Source: DASQPR01 sp963797675 (GTDB lineage Bacteria; Actinomycetota; Actinomycetes; Mycobacteriales; Micromonosporaceae). Taken from it: a stretch of DNA of 64,000 bases. The stretch covers positions 1 through 64,000 of the forward strand of contig CAWCQQ010000006.1 in NCBI GenBank assembly GCA_963797675.1, written 5' to 3'. Positions 9,300 to 18,319 of this stretch are shown in pieces. The position numbers and the translations under genes were made by a program. A model generated the notes under the pieces. That model worked only from the letters and a program-made list of their open reading frames with translations, did no database searches and had not been told where the DNA came from. Within the stretch, counting starts at the first letter, position 1; each line of letters starts with the position of its first letter.

Positions 9300-11044
9300 A
9301 TGGAACCACCTCACCACCGATGTACTGGTCATCGGCAGCGGTCCGGCCGGAGCGTCGGCCGCGCTGTTCCTCGCGACGTACGGCGTCGAGCACCTGGTCA
9401 TCACGAAGTACCGCTGGACCGCGAACACGCCCCGATCGCACATCACCAACCAGCGGACCGTCGAGATCTTCCGCGACATGGGGATCGAGGACGACATCCT
9501 CGCGCAGGCCACGCCGCATCACCTGATGGGTGACACGGTGTTCTGCACCAGCCTGGCGGGCGACGAGATCGGCCGGATCCGCACCTGGGGTACGCATCCC
9601 GCACGCGAAGCCGACTACCGCCTCGCGAGCCCGTCGCTCAACTGCGACCTGCCGCAGACGCTGCTCGAACCGATCCTGATCGGCCACGCGGCATCGCGGG
9701 GCAGCCGGATCCGGTTCGACACCGAATACGTCGGCATGGTCCAGGACGACGACGGCGTGACGGTGACCGCGCTGGACCGTGCCACCGGTACGGAGTATCT
9801 GATCCGGGCGAAGTACGTGATCGGCGCCGACGGCGGTCGCAGCCGGGTGGCGGCCGACCTGAACCTGCCGACCGAGGGTCGGATGGACGTCGCCGGCAGC
9901 ATGAACATCGTGTTCGACGCCGATCTGTCGCACCTGGTCGGTCACCGGCCCGAGCGTCCTGTACTGGGTACTGCAGCCGGGCGCGGACATCGGTGGCATC
10001 GGCCTCGGCCTGGTCCGGATGGTCCGGCCGTGGAACGAATGGCTTGTCGTCTGGGGATACGACATCAACGAGCCGCCACCGGACGTGGACGACGCGATGG
10101 CGATCCGGATCGTGCACAACCTGGTCGGCGAGGACGTACCCGTGACGATCCGGTCGACGTCGCTGTGGGGCAACAACAAGCTGTACGCCACGCGCTATCG
10201 CGACCGCCGCGTCTTCTGCATGGGCGACGCCGTGCACCGGCATCCGCCGTCGAACGGGCTCGGCTCGAACACATCGGTGCAGGACGCCTACAACCTGGCC
10301 TGGAAACTCGCCTACGTGCTGCGCGGCGTGGCCGGTCCGGCGCTGCTGGACACGTACGACCCGGAACGTACGCCGATCGGCCGGCAGATCGTGCTGCGCG
10401 CGAACAAGAGCATCGAAGAGTTCGGGCCGATCTTCGCCGCGCTCGGGCTCGACGACACCAGCGATCCCGAAGTGCTGAACAAGCGGATGGCCGCACGGGC
10501 CGACAACACGGCAGCCGCCGCGATCCAGCGGGCCGAGCTGCGAGCCGCCCTGGAGTTGAAGAACTACGAGTTCAACGCGCACGGCGTCGAGATGGGCCAG
10601 CGGTACACGTCCTCGGCGATCGTGCCGGACGGGTCGCCCGAGCCCGCGTACGAGCGCGATCCCGAGCTGTACTACCACCCGACCACGTGGCCGGGTGCCC
10701 GCTTGCCGCACTGCTGGCTCGGGCGCGACGGGCACAAAGTGAGCACGCTGGACCTGGCCGGCAAGGGACGTTTCGCGCTGCTCACCGGCGTCTCGGGGGA
10801 GGCGTGGGCGGATGCGGCACTTAGCGTCTCGGAGGCGTTCGGCATCGAGATCGCCGGGCACGTGATCGGGCCCGGTCGCACGTACACCGATCTCTACGAG
10901 GACTGGGCGCGGCTGCGGGAGGTGGGCGAGGACGGCTGTGTGCTGGTCCGCCCGGACGGTCACGTGGCGTGGCGTTCCGCGTCGTTGACCGATCAGCCGG
11001 CCGAGGAGCTGACCGCGGTGCTGCGGCGGATTCTGGCGCTCTAA
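9300..11044 (+). pseudogene. FAD-dependent aromatic hydroxylase (TfdB/phenol 2-monooxygenase family), two frameshifts
   Basis: Single-component flavoprotein hydroxylase, about 580 residues when repaired. It has the Rossmann motif VLVIGSGPAGASAA, the DG motif in YVIGADGGRSRV, and the GD motif in RVFCMGDAVHRHPPSNGLG, and it ends in a thioredoxin-like C-terminal domain (GHKVSTLDLAGKGRFALL). The segment SHITNQRTVEIFRDMG is characteristic of 2,4-dichlorophenol and resorcinol hydroxylases. Shifts occur directly after the ATG (an extra G at 9303) and near 9949 (an extra base between GHRP and VLYWVLQPG). In this operon it most likely makes hydroxyquinol from resorcinol or a related phenol; the exact substrate is inference. 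Confidence 0.87.
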
Positions 11045-11137
11045 CGCAGCATGGCCCGCCTCGGCTCTCACGCAGCATGGCCCGCCTCGGCTCTCACGCA
11101 GCATGGCCCGCCTCGGTGGGAGGCGGGCCATGCTGCG
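11044..11137 (+). terminator. Terminator hairpin whose left arm is tandemly triplicated
   Basis: A 26-bp unit beginning ACGCAGCATGGCCCGCCTCG repeats at 11044-11069, 11070-11095 and, truncated, at 11096-11116. The third copy forms a perfect 18-bp stem (11097-11114) with 11120-11137 across a 5-base loop. It lies between the convergent hydroxylase and GlsB-like genes and can serve both. Copies one and two can compete with copy three for the single right arm. Confidence 0.85.
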
Positions 11138-11147
11138 GAATGTGCGA

Positions 11148-11408
11148 TCAGGCGGTCGAGCGGCCGGACACGAGTCGGCCCAGGAAGATCAGGATCAGTG
11201 CGCCGACGATGGCCGTGATCCACGTACGGATCTCGAAGAACGAGCCGATGCCGTTGATGTGGAAGAGGACCTTGCCGAGCCATCCGCCGAGCAGGGCGCC
11301 GACGATGCCGATCACGATCGACAGCAGGATGCCCGAGCGGCCACCCAGCATGCGGTCGGCGGCGAAACCACAAAGGCCGCCGAGAACGATCCAGGCAATG
11401 ATGCCCAT
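11148..11408 (-). CDS. GlsB/YeaQ/YmgE family stress-response membrane protein
   Basis: An 86-residue protein starting MGIIAWIVLGGLCGFAADRMLGG. The start is set by GAGGAG 8 bases upstream. Three hydrophobic helices, the Gly-zipper pattern (GGRSGILLSIVIGIVGALLGG) and the length all fit the transglycosylase-associated/GlsB family. This gene differs from the usual ~85-residue form only by a longer hydrophilic loop before the last helix (FHINGIGSFFEIRTWI). Members are induced by envelope or alkaline stress; their activity is unknown. The downstream hairpin at 11097-11137 is its terminator as well. Confidence 0.88.
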   Translation of the reverse strand: MGIIAWIVLGGLCGFAADRMLGGRSGILLSIVIGIVGALLGGWLGKVLFHINGIGSFFEIRTWITAIVGALILIFLGRLVSGRSTA

Positions 11409-11528
11409 GGGTAACTCCTCAACTAGTGCACGCGAGGGGTGGACGCGTGTCGGCAACTGTGTTTCCCATTGCTGTGCGCGGTAAACCCGGCTCGATCAGA
11501 CGGCGTCCGGCATGGCACAGTCGACGAC

Positions 11529-13895
11529 ATGACCGATCTCGAGTGGGCTGACCGCGTACGGCGGCTGGAGGCCGAGGTCGCCGGCCTGCGGCGGGCGATG
11601 GCCACCCGAGGCGTGATCGAACAGGCCAAGGGCCTGCTCGCCGCGCAGCTGGGCGTCGATCCCGAGCAGGCGTTCGTGCACCTGTCGCGGATGTCGCAGG
11701 AGACGAACGTCCGGCTGGCCGATGTCGCCGCCGACCTGATCGCGGCGGCCGCACCGGTAGCGGTAGCCGCTACCGACAAACCGGACCATAAACCCTCCAA
11801 GGTACGAGCGGCCAAGGCCAAGCTTGCGATCCCGATACCCGCCGCCGGTGTGCTGGAACGGTCGTACCGCAAGACGGTGTCGGCCGTGTCGGTTGCCCGT
11901 TCGCTTGACGATCTTGTGGAAACGTTGCAGGTCAACGGTCTCGAGCCGGTCTCCGCGACGGTGACCGCCATCTTCGACGTCGAACCGGACGGCGCGACCC
12001 GGCTGCTGGCCTCGCACGGATGGTCGGCGCAGGTGCGCAGCGACTGGCGGCGTACGCCGTCGGCCGTCCCCACGATCGTGTCGGCCGCGCTACACGACCG
12101 CGCTCCGCACCTCGCCGACGGTCTCGGATCGGCATCCCCGATCCTGGTCGGTCCGTCCCGACGCCAGGCCGCATACCCGCTGTCCGTGGACGGCTCCGTG
12201 GTCGCCGCGGTGGTGTTCGGGTGGGCCGCACCGGCGGCCTTCGACGCCGACGAGGCGCGCTATCTGCAACGCCTCGCCGACCTGGTGGCGACGCACGCGC
12301 CGGCGCACTGGGCATCGGCCGACGCGGTCGAGGCGGGCGTCGAACCGATCCTGGAGAGCATGTTCGATCCGGCGTTCCTGCTCGCGCCGGTGCGGGACGA
12401 GGCCGGCCGCATCGTCGACTTCACGATCGCGTACGCGTCGGTCGCCGTCCCCGAAGCACCCGCGCTGTCCAGGTCCGATCTCGTCGGCCGCCGGCTGCTC
12501 GATGTGTTCCCGGACATCGCGGCCGGCGAGCCGGACGACAGCGTGCTGGCGCGCTACGTCGCCGTGGCCGAGACGGGTTCCCCGTTCGTGACGGACAGCT
12601 CCCACGAGTTGATCACGGTGGATGGCGTACCGCAGGTGCTGACCGTGAGCCGCCGCGCGGTCCGGCTCGGCCCGCACGTCCTGGTGAACTGGCGGCGTCA
12701 TGACGAGACGCTGCGCCTCGAGCGGCAGTTGCAGCAGATCGAGACGCTGGGCAAGTCCGGATGGGCCGAGTGGGACCGGACCGGCCGGCAGGCGTACTGG
12801 TCGGACGGGTTCTATCGGGTGCTCGGCCGGGATCCGGCACGCGGGCCGGTCACGCTGGCGACGCTGCCGGATCTCGTGCATCCCGAGGACCGCGACGTAC
12901 TCGCGGACACGATCGCGACGGTACGCGACGCAGCGGCGGCACAGATCGAGTTCCGGCTGGCCCGCGGCGGTGCCGACGTCCTGCTGCGGATGAGCGCCGA
13001 ACCACGCCTTGATGATGAGGGCGAGGTGATCGGTGTCGTCGCGGTGCTCGCCGATGTGACCGAGACATGGCTCGTGGACCGGCGGGCGCAGCGGGTCACG
13101 GCACAACTCGCCGAGCAACGCATGCGGCTCGCCGCCGAGCAGCATCTCTCCCGTGAGCTGCGGCGGGTGCTCTTCCCGACGTCGTTGCGCGAGACCAGCA
13201 CCGACACCGTACGGGTCGGTGCCCGCCATGTCGCGCCGTCCGATGACCGCCAGTTCCGTGGCGACTTCTGCGATGCCACCGCGTTGTCCGACGGACATGT
13301 GCTGCTGGTGATCGGGGACAGCTTCGGCGTCGGCGTACAGGCGGCCGATGCGCTGGCCCGGCTGCTTCACCCGGTACGCGCACTCGGCCAGTCGGGTGTC
13401 GCGCCCGAGGAGATCCTGCGGGTCCTCAACGCCGACTTCGCCAGCGCGGATGTGGCACCGCTGGCCAGCGTGATCGTCGGCCGCTACTGCCCGGTCGACG
13501 ACGTGCTGATCTGGGCACAGGCCGGGCATCTGCCGCCGGTACGGCTGCGGAACGGCCGGACCGAGCTGCTGCCCCGGCCGGTCGGGCCGTTGCTGGGTCT
13601 GATCCCGGGCGTGGCCTACGCCCAAACCCGTACGCCGGTCGACGCCGACGACATGATCGTCTGGTACACCGACGGCGTCGCGAACGAACGCGACGATCCG
13701 GACAGCGATGCGATGCCGCTGCTCCGACGGCGCCTCAACACCGCCCGTACGGCCGGCGGGATGGCGGCCGTACTCGCCGAATGCGCCGCACCCGACGACG
13801 GATCAGGCGTTGATGAGGCCTGCGTGCTGGTGCTGGAGGTCGCTCGTACCGGTGGCGGTTCCGGGTCGTGCACGTCGCCCGGCTGCGTCCGTTAG
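11529..13895 (+). CDS. ANTAR-GAF-PAS-PAS-SpoIIE (PP2C) phosphatase
   Basis: A 788-residue multidomain signalling protein. Order from ATG 11529: ANTAR RNA-binding domain (about 1-65, with RGVIEQAKGLLAAQLGV and HLSRMSQETNVRLADVA), GAF (about 105-270), a PAS-like domain (about 275-400), a PAS domain (about 410-520, GWAEWDRTGRQAYWSDGFYRVLG, with a PAC tail), a coiled linker with HLSRELRRVLFP, then a SpoIIE-type PP2C domain (RGDFCDA, VIGDSFGVGV, IWAQAGHLPPVRL, WYTDGVANE) carrying the metal-binding Asp residues. An ANTAR at the N-terminus is unusual. It probably dephosphorylates an anti-sigma factor antagonist in response to a ligand or light/redox cue. GTG 11439 would add a non-conserved tail. Confidence 0.9.
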   Translation: MTDLEWADRVRRLEAEVAGLRRAMATRGVIEQAKGLLAAQLGVDPEQAFVHLSRMSQETNVRLADVAADLIAAAAPVAVAATDKPDHKPSKVRAAKAKLAIPIPAAGVLERSYRKTVSAVSVARSLDDLVETLQVNGLEPVSATVTAIFDVEPDGATRLLASHGWSAQVRSDWRRTPSAVPTIVSAALHDRAPHLADGLGSASPILVGPSRRQAAYPLSVDGSVVAAVVFGWAAPAAFDADEARYLQRLADLVATHAPAHWASADAVEAGVEPILESMFDPAFLLAPVRDEAGRIVDFTIAYASVAVPEAPALSRSDLVGRRLLDVFPDIAAGEPDDSVLARYVAVAETGSPFVTDSSHELITVDGVPQVLTVSRRAVRLGPHVLVNWRRHDETLRLERQLQQIETLGKSGWAEWDRTGRQAYWSDGFYRVLGRDPARGPVTLATLPDLVHPEDRDVLADTIATVRDAAAAQIEFRLARGGADVLLRMSAEPRLDDEGEVIGVVAVLADVTETWLVDRRAQRVTAQLAEQRMRLAAEQHLSRELRRVLFPTSLRETSTDTVRVGARHVAPSDDRQFRGDFCDATALSDGHVLLVIGDSFGVGVQAADALARLLHPVRALGQSGVAPEEILRVLNADFASADVAPLASVIVGRYCPVDDVLIWAQAGHLPPVRLRNGRTELLPRPVGPLLGLIPGVAYAQTRTPVDADDMIVWYTDGVANERDDPDSDAMPLLRRRLNTARTAGGMAAVLAECAAPDDGSGVDEACVLVLEVARTGGGSGSCTSPGCVR

Positions 13896-13924
13896 GGACC
13901 GACACGCCGACAGTTTCGAGTGTC

Positions 13925-13947
13925 TTGACAAGAAAAGTTGTCGGTGG
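13925..13947 (+). promoter_or_regulatory. Possible promoter of the DHFR-like gene
   Basis: A consensus -35 TTGACA at 13925-13930 overlaps a small inverted repeat GACAA-GAAAAG-TTGTC (13927-13942). No convincing -10 follows at 17-18 bases, so this is only a candidate. Confidence 0.35.
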
Positions 13948-13998
13948 AATGCTGGGTTCACGGCCGCAGAGAGCGGCGAAACCTGGAGGGACACGATC

Positions 13999-14580
13999 AT
14001 GCGGAAGATCATCGTTTCGCAGTTCATGAGCATCGACGGCGTCATCGAGGGTCCGGGCGGCGAGCCCGACTACGACCGCAACATGTGGGCATTCAAGTTC
14101 AACCGCGGACCGGAGGGCGATGCGTTCAAGCTCGAGGAACTCCGGTCCTGCGACGCACTGCTGCTCGGCCGGGTCACCTACCAGGGATTCGCGGCCGCCT
14201 GGCCGACGGTCACCGACGAGGAGGGCTTCGCCAACAAGATCAACACCATGCAGAAGTACGTGGTTTCGTCGACCCTGGAGAGCGCCGATTGGACGAACTC
14301 CACGATCGTCCGCGGCGACGTGGCGACGGAGATCGCGAAGCTCAAGGACACCGACGGCGGCGACATCCTGGTCAACGGCAGTGCAACGCTCGTACATGCG
14401 CTGGCCGAGCACGATCTGGTCGACCAGTACAACCTGATGGTGTTCCCGATCATCCTCGGTGCCGGAAAGCGTTTCGTCGACGCCACGAGCCACAGCACGA
14501 CGCTGCGGTTGGTCGATTCGAAGCCGGTCGGCCCGGACGGCATCCTCGTGCTGACGTACCAGCCGACTTCGATCGGGTGA
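13999..14580 (+). CDS. Dihydrofolate reductase family (RibD C-terminal-like) protein
   Basis: A 193-residue protein starting MRKIIVSQFMSIDGVIEGPGG, with a clear ribosome site (CTGGAGGGA) ahead of ATG 13999. The pattern SIDGV, CDALLLGRVTYQGFAAAWP, KYVVSSTLE, ILVNGSATLVHAL and FPIILGAGKRFVD is that of the YwjB/RibD_C family. Members bind NADPH and are rarely true DHFR; their substrates are mostly unknown. It is monocistronic, between the signalling phosphatase and the LigD polymerase. Confidence 0.87.
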   Translation: MRKIIVSQFMSIDGVIEGPGGEPDYDRNMWAFKFNRGPEGDAFKLEELRSCDALLLGRVTYQGFAAAWPTVTDEEGFANKINTMQKYVVSSTLESADWTNSTIVRGDVATEIAKLKDTDGGDILVNGSATLVHALAEHDLVDQYNLMVFPIILGAGKRFVDATSHSTTLRLVDSKPVGPDGILVLTYQPTSIG

Positions 14581-14626
14581 GCGCGGCTCGGACGCGTGCG
14601 GGAGCGGATTTCGGTAAGGTGCGGCC

Positions 14627-15871
14627 ATGGCATCCCCGCGGGAAGTCCTCGACATCGGCGGCTACGAAGTCACCGTCACCAACCCGCAGAAGGTCTATTT
14701 TCCGGCCAGCGGGCTGACCAAGGGCGAGGTCATCCGCTATTACCAGAAGGTGGCCGACGGTGCCCTGCGCGGCGTCGTCGGCCGGCCGATGGCGCTGAAA
14801 CGGTTCGTCAACGGCATCGACAAGCAAGCGTTTTACCAGAAGCGCGCGCCCGACGGCCGGCCCGAGTGGATCGACACGGTGGAGCTCAAATATCCGTCCG
14901 GGCGCAGCGCGCACGAGATCGTCCTGCACGATGCTGCGCAGCTTGCCTGGGTCGGCAACCTCGGCTGCATCGACCTGCATCCGCACCTGGTCCGTGCCGA
15001 TGATCTCGAGCACCCCGACGAGCTGAGGATCGACCTTGATCCGATCCCGGGCGTCGGATGGGACGCGGTCCGGCGGGTGGCGCTCGCGGTCGGTGACGTA
15101 CTGACCGACTACGGTCTGGTCGGTTGGCCGAAAACATCCGGTTCACGCGGTTTCCACATCTACGTCCGAGTGCACCGGCGATGGACGTTTGCGCAGGTGC
15201 GCAAGGCCGGCATCGCGGTCGCCCGGGAGGTCGAGTCGCGCGTACCGGAGCTGGCGACGAGTCGCTGGTGGAAGGAGGAGCGCCACGGCGTCTTCATCGA
15301 CTACAACCAGAATGCGAAGGACCGCACGACCGCGTCCGCCTATTCGATCCGTCCGACGCCGGACGCTCGGGTGTCGACGCCGCTGCGATGGGACGAGGTT
15401 GCCGACTGCGACCCGGCGAGTTACACGATTGCGACAGTGCTCGAGCGCTACCAGCGGCTGGGTGATCTATCCGAGGGGATCGACGAGAGCGCCGGCGACA
15501 TCACGGCACTGCTCGAGCTCGCCGCCGTGCAGACCGAGGCCGGCGCGGAAGAAGGCCCGGATGCACCGGCCGGCGGCGATGACGAGCCGAAGCCGGCCGG
15601 ACGCCGCAAGTCGACGATGCCGATGATCGAGATCGCCCGCGCCGAGACGGTCGATGAGGCGAACGCCGGTCTCGAGCGCTGGAAGCTGCGGCATCCGGAC
15701 ATTTGGCCGCTGCTGGAGCCGGCCGACGTACTCCTCGATTCGATGCGCGGCCGCAGCAGCACGTGGTCCCGGATCCGGATCAACCTTCAGCACGTACCTG
15801 TTGATCAACGTCCTCCGCAGGAGGCGTTGGAGGTTGACTTTGACCCTTGGCATGGGCAACAGCGCCCGTAG
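14627..15871 (+). CDS. ligD: Stand-alone LigD-type primase-polymerase (NHEJ polymerase domain)
   Basis: A 414-residue archaeo-eukaryotic primase-like polymerase of the bacterial NHEJ family. Motifs: TNPQKVYFPASGLTKGEVIRYY near the N-terminus, the catalytic acids in RIDLDPIPG, SGSRGFHIYVRV, and the third metal ligand in HGVFIDYNQNAKDRT. The C-terminal part (IRINLQHVP...EVDFDPWHG) is a conserved tail seen in actinobacterial stand-alone PolDom proteins. Neither ligase nor phosphoesterase domain is fused, and no ku gene adjoins. It fills gaps with ribonucleotides during end joining, presumably with a separate LigD/LigC and Ku elsewhere. A perfect hairpin follows the stop. Confidence 0.92.
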   Translation: MASPREVLDIGGYEVTVTNPQKVYFPASGLTKGEVIRYYQKVADGALRGVVGRPMALKRFVNGIDKQAFYQKRAPDGRPEWIDTVELKYPSGRSAHEIVLHDAAQLAWVGNLGCIDLHPHLVRADDLEHPDELRIDLDPIPGVGWDAVRRVALAVGDVLTDYGLVGWPKTSGSRGFHIYVRVHRRWTFAQVRKAGIAVAREVESRVPELATSRWWKEERHGVFIDYNQNAKDRTTASAYSIRPTPDARVSTPLRWDEVADCDPASYTIATVLERYQRLGDLSEGIDESAGDITALLELAAVQTEAGAEEGPDAPAGGDDEPKPAGRRKSTMPMIEIARAETVDEANAGLERWKLRHPDIWPLLEPADVLLDSMRGRSSTWSRIRINLQHVPVDQRPPQEALEVDFDPWHGQQRP

Positions 15872-15876
15872 ACCCA

Positions 15877-15914
15877 AAGCGGCCCGGTAGCGCAGGAGCG
15901 CTACCGGGCCGCTT
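15877..15914 (+). terminator. Bidirectional terminator, perfect 17-bp stem
   Basis: Arms 15877-15893 and 15898-15914 pair without mismatch around a 4-base loop (AGGA). The hairpin lies between the convergent ligD and DD-carboxypeptidase genes and is flanked by A and T residues on either side, so it can work for both. Confidence 0.9.
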
Positions 15915-15934
15915 ACACCAGGGGAAGGTGCTGG

Positions 15935-17245
15935 TTACTTCACTGCTACGGGTACGGACAGGCTCACGCCGCCCTCTTCGGTAACGGAGCCGACCTTCGT
16001 GCCGTGCGTCGCGTTCGGGGGAACGGTGGCCTTGACCGTACGGGTGTAGTGCATGCCGCCCCATCCGATGACCTGGGCGTCCTCGGTCGCGACCAGCTGA
16101 CCCTTACCGTCCGGCAGATCGGCGACAACGTCGCCCTTGCGCAGTACGCGCTGCGCGCCGAGCGCGTGGTTCATCGCCACGACCAGCGACTTGCTGGACA
16201 CGAATGCCTGGTGCAGATCACCGATCGCGCCGCTGCGCTGGCCCATGACCGTGCCGAGGATCCACACGTTCGTGCCGTTGACGTTGTGCTTCGCAGCGAA
16301 CATCAGGCAACCGCCGGCAGCGCTCATCGAACCGGTCTTGATGCCGACGATGCCGGCCTGGCCCAGGAGCGGGTTGACGTTCTTGATACGGCCTTCGATC
16401 GGGACGATCGCGCTCTTGGTGTCCACGACCCGGGCGAAGTCCGAGCGCTGCATCGCGGTCTCGGCCAGCTTGATCTGGTCCGTCGTGGTGGAACGGGTGT
16501 GCGCGTCCCAGCCGGACGGGTCGGTGTAGTGCGTCGCCGACATGCCGAGCGTCTTGGCGTTCGCGTTCATCTTGTCGAGGAACGCGGGGATCGAGCCTGC
16601 ATCCCAGCGGGCCAGGATGCGGGCGACGTTGTTCGCCGACTTCAGCATCAGCGCGTTCAGCGCCTGCTTCTCGGTCAGGGCCTCGCCCGAATGGACGGTC
16701 AGGACCTGCTGGGCCTGACGGATGTCGAGGCCGACCGCGGCCGCCTCGGCCCGCGTGACGTGGATCGTCGGGCCGTTCTGGCCGGCCTTCAGTGGGTGGT
16801 CCTTGAGCACGATGTATGCGGTCATCGCCTTCGCCATGCTCGCGGTCGGCGCGGATCCCTGCTTGCCGGAGACGCCCAGGACGTGACCGTTGCCGATCGC
16901 GATCGCGGACTGGCCGGTGTGCGGCCACGAGATGCGCGGCTTCGAGCCCGGCACGGTCTGCGTGGTCGTGGCGTTGACCGTCACGGTGCCGTAGGGCGCG
17001 GCGGCCGGCTGCTGCGACGGCGTGGTGGCGGCGGCCGAGGGCCGTCCGCTGAGCTGGCTGGTCAGCTGACCGGATGCCGAGCTGATGGTGGTCGTACCGG
17101 TGGTCTCGGGGGTGGCGTGGTGCTGCCACGGCTGAGCGAATGCAGTCACTGTCAGTAACGAAGCGGTTACCAATGCCGTCGGGCGCCAGGTGCGACGCAA
17201 GGCGGATGTCATTCGCTGGACTGTGAGGTGAGTGATCGGCTGCAT
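15935..17245 (-). CDS. D-alanyl-D-alanine carboxypeptidase (PBP5/DacF family)
   Basis: Serine DD-peptidase (S11) that trims pentapeptide stems of peptidoglycan outside the membrane. The triad motifs are complete: SMAK (TASMAKAMTAY), SAN (LKSANNVARI) and KTG (GIKTGSMSAAGG). An N-terminal signal sequence (RRTWRPTALVTASLLTVTAFA) is followed by a roughly 70-residue Ser/Thr/Pro/Gln-rich linker that spans the wall. The C-terminal beta domain lacks a clear amphipathic anchor. Met at 17212 (MTSALRR) may be the true start, since 17245 has no good ribosome site. The gene is monocistronic behind an AT-rich upstream region. Confidence 0.9.
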   Translation of the reverse strand: MQPITHLTVQRMTSALRRTWRPTALVTASLLTVTAFAQPWQHHATPETTGTTTISSASGQLTSQLSGRPSAAATTPSQQPAAAPYGTVTVNATTTQTVPGSKPRISWPHTGQSAIAIGNGHVLGVSGKQGSAPTASMAKAMTAYIVLKDHPLKAGQNGPTIHVTRAEAAAVGLDIRQAQQVLTVHSGEALTEKQALNALMLKSANNVARILARWDAGSIPAFLDKMNANAKTLGMSATHYTDPSGWDAHTRSTTTDQIKLAETAMQRSDFARVVDTKSAIVPIEGRIKNVNPLLGQAGIVGIKTGSMSAAGGCLMFAAKHNVNGTNVWILGTVMGQRSGAIGDLHQAFVSSKSLVVAMNHALGAQRVLRKGDVVADLPDGKGQLVATEDAQVIGWGGMHYTRTVKATVPPNATHGTKVGSVTEEGGVSLSVPVAVK

Positions 17246-17504
17246 GGCGATAAGAGTAATCGAGAATTACTCGGTTTTGCCCGCATTCATCGTGACTTAA
17301 TGCGATTTCGTGACCGCGTTCACCGCTATGACCTGCATTTATTGCATAGCGTAGTCAGTCAATTACTAAGAGTGTCCAAATTCGTCGTGGCGCGGGCATC
17401 CTATGGCCGTTGATCGAGGCTAACCGGGTAGTGTCGCGCTCAGGACGGCCGCCGGGCTGGGTATCTTCGGCGGCCGACAATGGTGGACGATCGGGCATCG
17501 GGGA
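17246..17504. other. AT-rich intergenic region with an imperfect hairpin
   Basis: This 259-bp gap separates the divergent DD-carboxypeptidase and acetyltransferase genes and is clearly richer in A/T than its surroundings. It holds an inverted repeat CGCTATG/CATAGCG (17324-17330, 17345-17351). The loop itself contains TGCA-TTTAT-TGCA. It probably carries both promoters; no regulator can be named. Confidence 0.45.
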
Positions 17505-18209
17505 GTGGAAGTGGCGATTCGCGAGACTATTGGCGGCCTTGGCGGCAATTCACCGGCGCCGTCGCTCGACGCGTTTCTCGTCGCATTCCTCGGAGCGTGG
17601 CCGGAGGCGCCGGGGCTGCATATTGTCGGCTCCGATGAGCGCACTCAGCCGGGATGGGACGGCTCTATTCGCCGAATTGTTGGTGTAGGCAATCCGTCAC
17701 ACTCCGTGATTTCGGTGCCGCCAGCCCTCGTGGATGCCGTCCGGACGAGCGTTCCGACCTGGGCAGATATCCCTGGTGCGCTGCCCGCGGCGGTGGGACA
17801 GCCGGCCGGCCGTACGTTCTTCGGGAAGTTCCGCTGGACCACGGCGCCCACCGACCTGCCGGACGCGGGCGTATGGGTCCCGACCACTGATCCGCGCGTA
17901 CCCGAGTGGCTGCTGCCCTTCAACGGCGATGTCCTGATTGCGTTCATCGACGGCGTGTATGCGGCCGGTGTCGGAATCAAGCGGCACAACGCCGCCGGCC
18001 TGGAATTGTCGGTCGGCACCGACGAGGCGCACCGGGGCAAGGGTCTGGCCAGTCGGCTCGTCGCTCAGGCCGCGCGATGGGTGCTGGCGCAGGGGGCCGT
18101 ACCCATTTATCTGCACGACCCGGCGAACACCGCGTCTGACCGCACCGCACTAGCGGCCGGCTTCCCGGACGAGGGCTGGAAGATCATCGGAGTCTGGGGC
18201 GGCGAGTAG
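17505..18209 (+). CDS. GNAT family N-acetyltransferase
   Basis: A 234-residue protein from GTG 17505, with GGGGA just upstream. The C-terminal half is a GNAT acetyl-CoA fold: motif A is SVGTDEAHRGKGLASRLVAQAARWVL, with the R-G-K-G-L-A pyrophosphate loop, preceded by a strand in GVYAAGVGIKRHNAAGLEL. The N-terminal half is unrelated to GNAT as far as I can tell and may hold a degenerate second copy. Substrate unknown. It sits alone between the divergent carboxypeptidase gene and lon. Confidence 0.75.
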   Translation: MEVAIRETIGGLGGNSPAPSLDAFLVAFLGAWPEAPGLHIVGSDERTQPGWDGSIRRIVGVGNPSHSVISVPPALVDAVRTSVPTWADIPGALPAAVGQPAGRTFFGKFRWTTAPTDLPDAGVWVPTTDPRVPEWLLPFNGDVLIAFIDGVYAAGVGIKRHNAAGLELSVGTDEAHRGKGLASRLVAQAARWVLAQGAVPIYLHDPANTASDRTALAAGFPDEGWKIIGVWGGE

Positions 18210-18274
18210 CAGTTGCGCGGTGTCCGCTCACGGCGAACACCGGACCGCCCGGGAACACATTCGGTCGGGAGAAA

Positions 18275-18295
18275 GTTGAGCCTGGATGACTCAAG
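18275..18295 (+). promoter_or_regulatory. HAIR element (HspR operator) in front of lon
   Basis: GTTGAGC-N7-ACTCAAG at 18275-18281 and 18289-18295 matches the HspR-associated inverted repeat CTTGAGT-N7-ACTCAAG at 12 of 14 positions with the exact 7-base spacer. It lies 24 bases upstream of the lon GTG. HspR control of lon is known in Streptomyces. Confidence 0.8.
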
Positions 18296-18319
18296 GAATA
18301 CCGAGCATCGAGGTGAAAT

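Noticed and set aside
11044..11116. Tandem 26-bp repeats as a possible CRISPR array
   Set aside because: The units are contiguous with no spacers and form the arm of a terminator; there are no cas genes.
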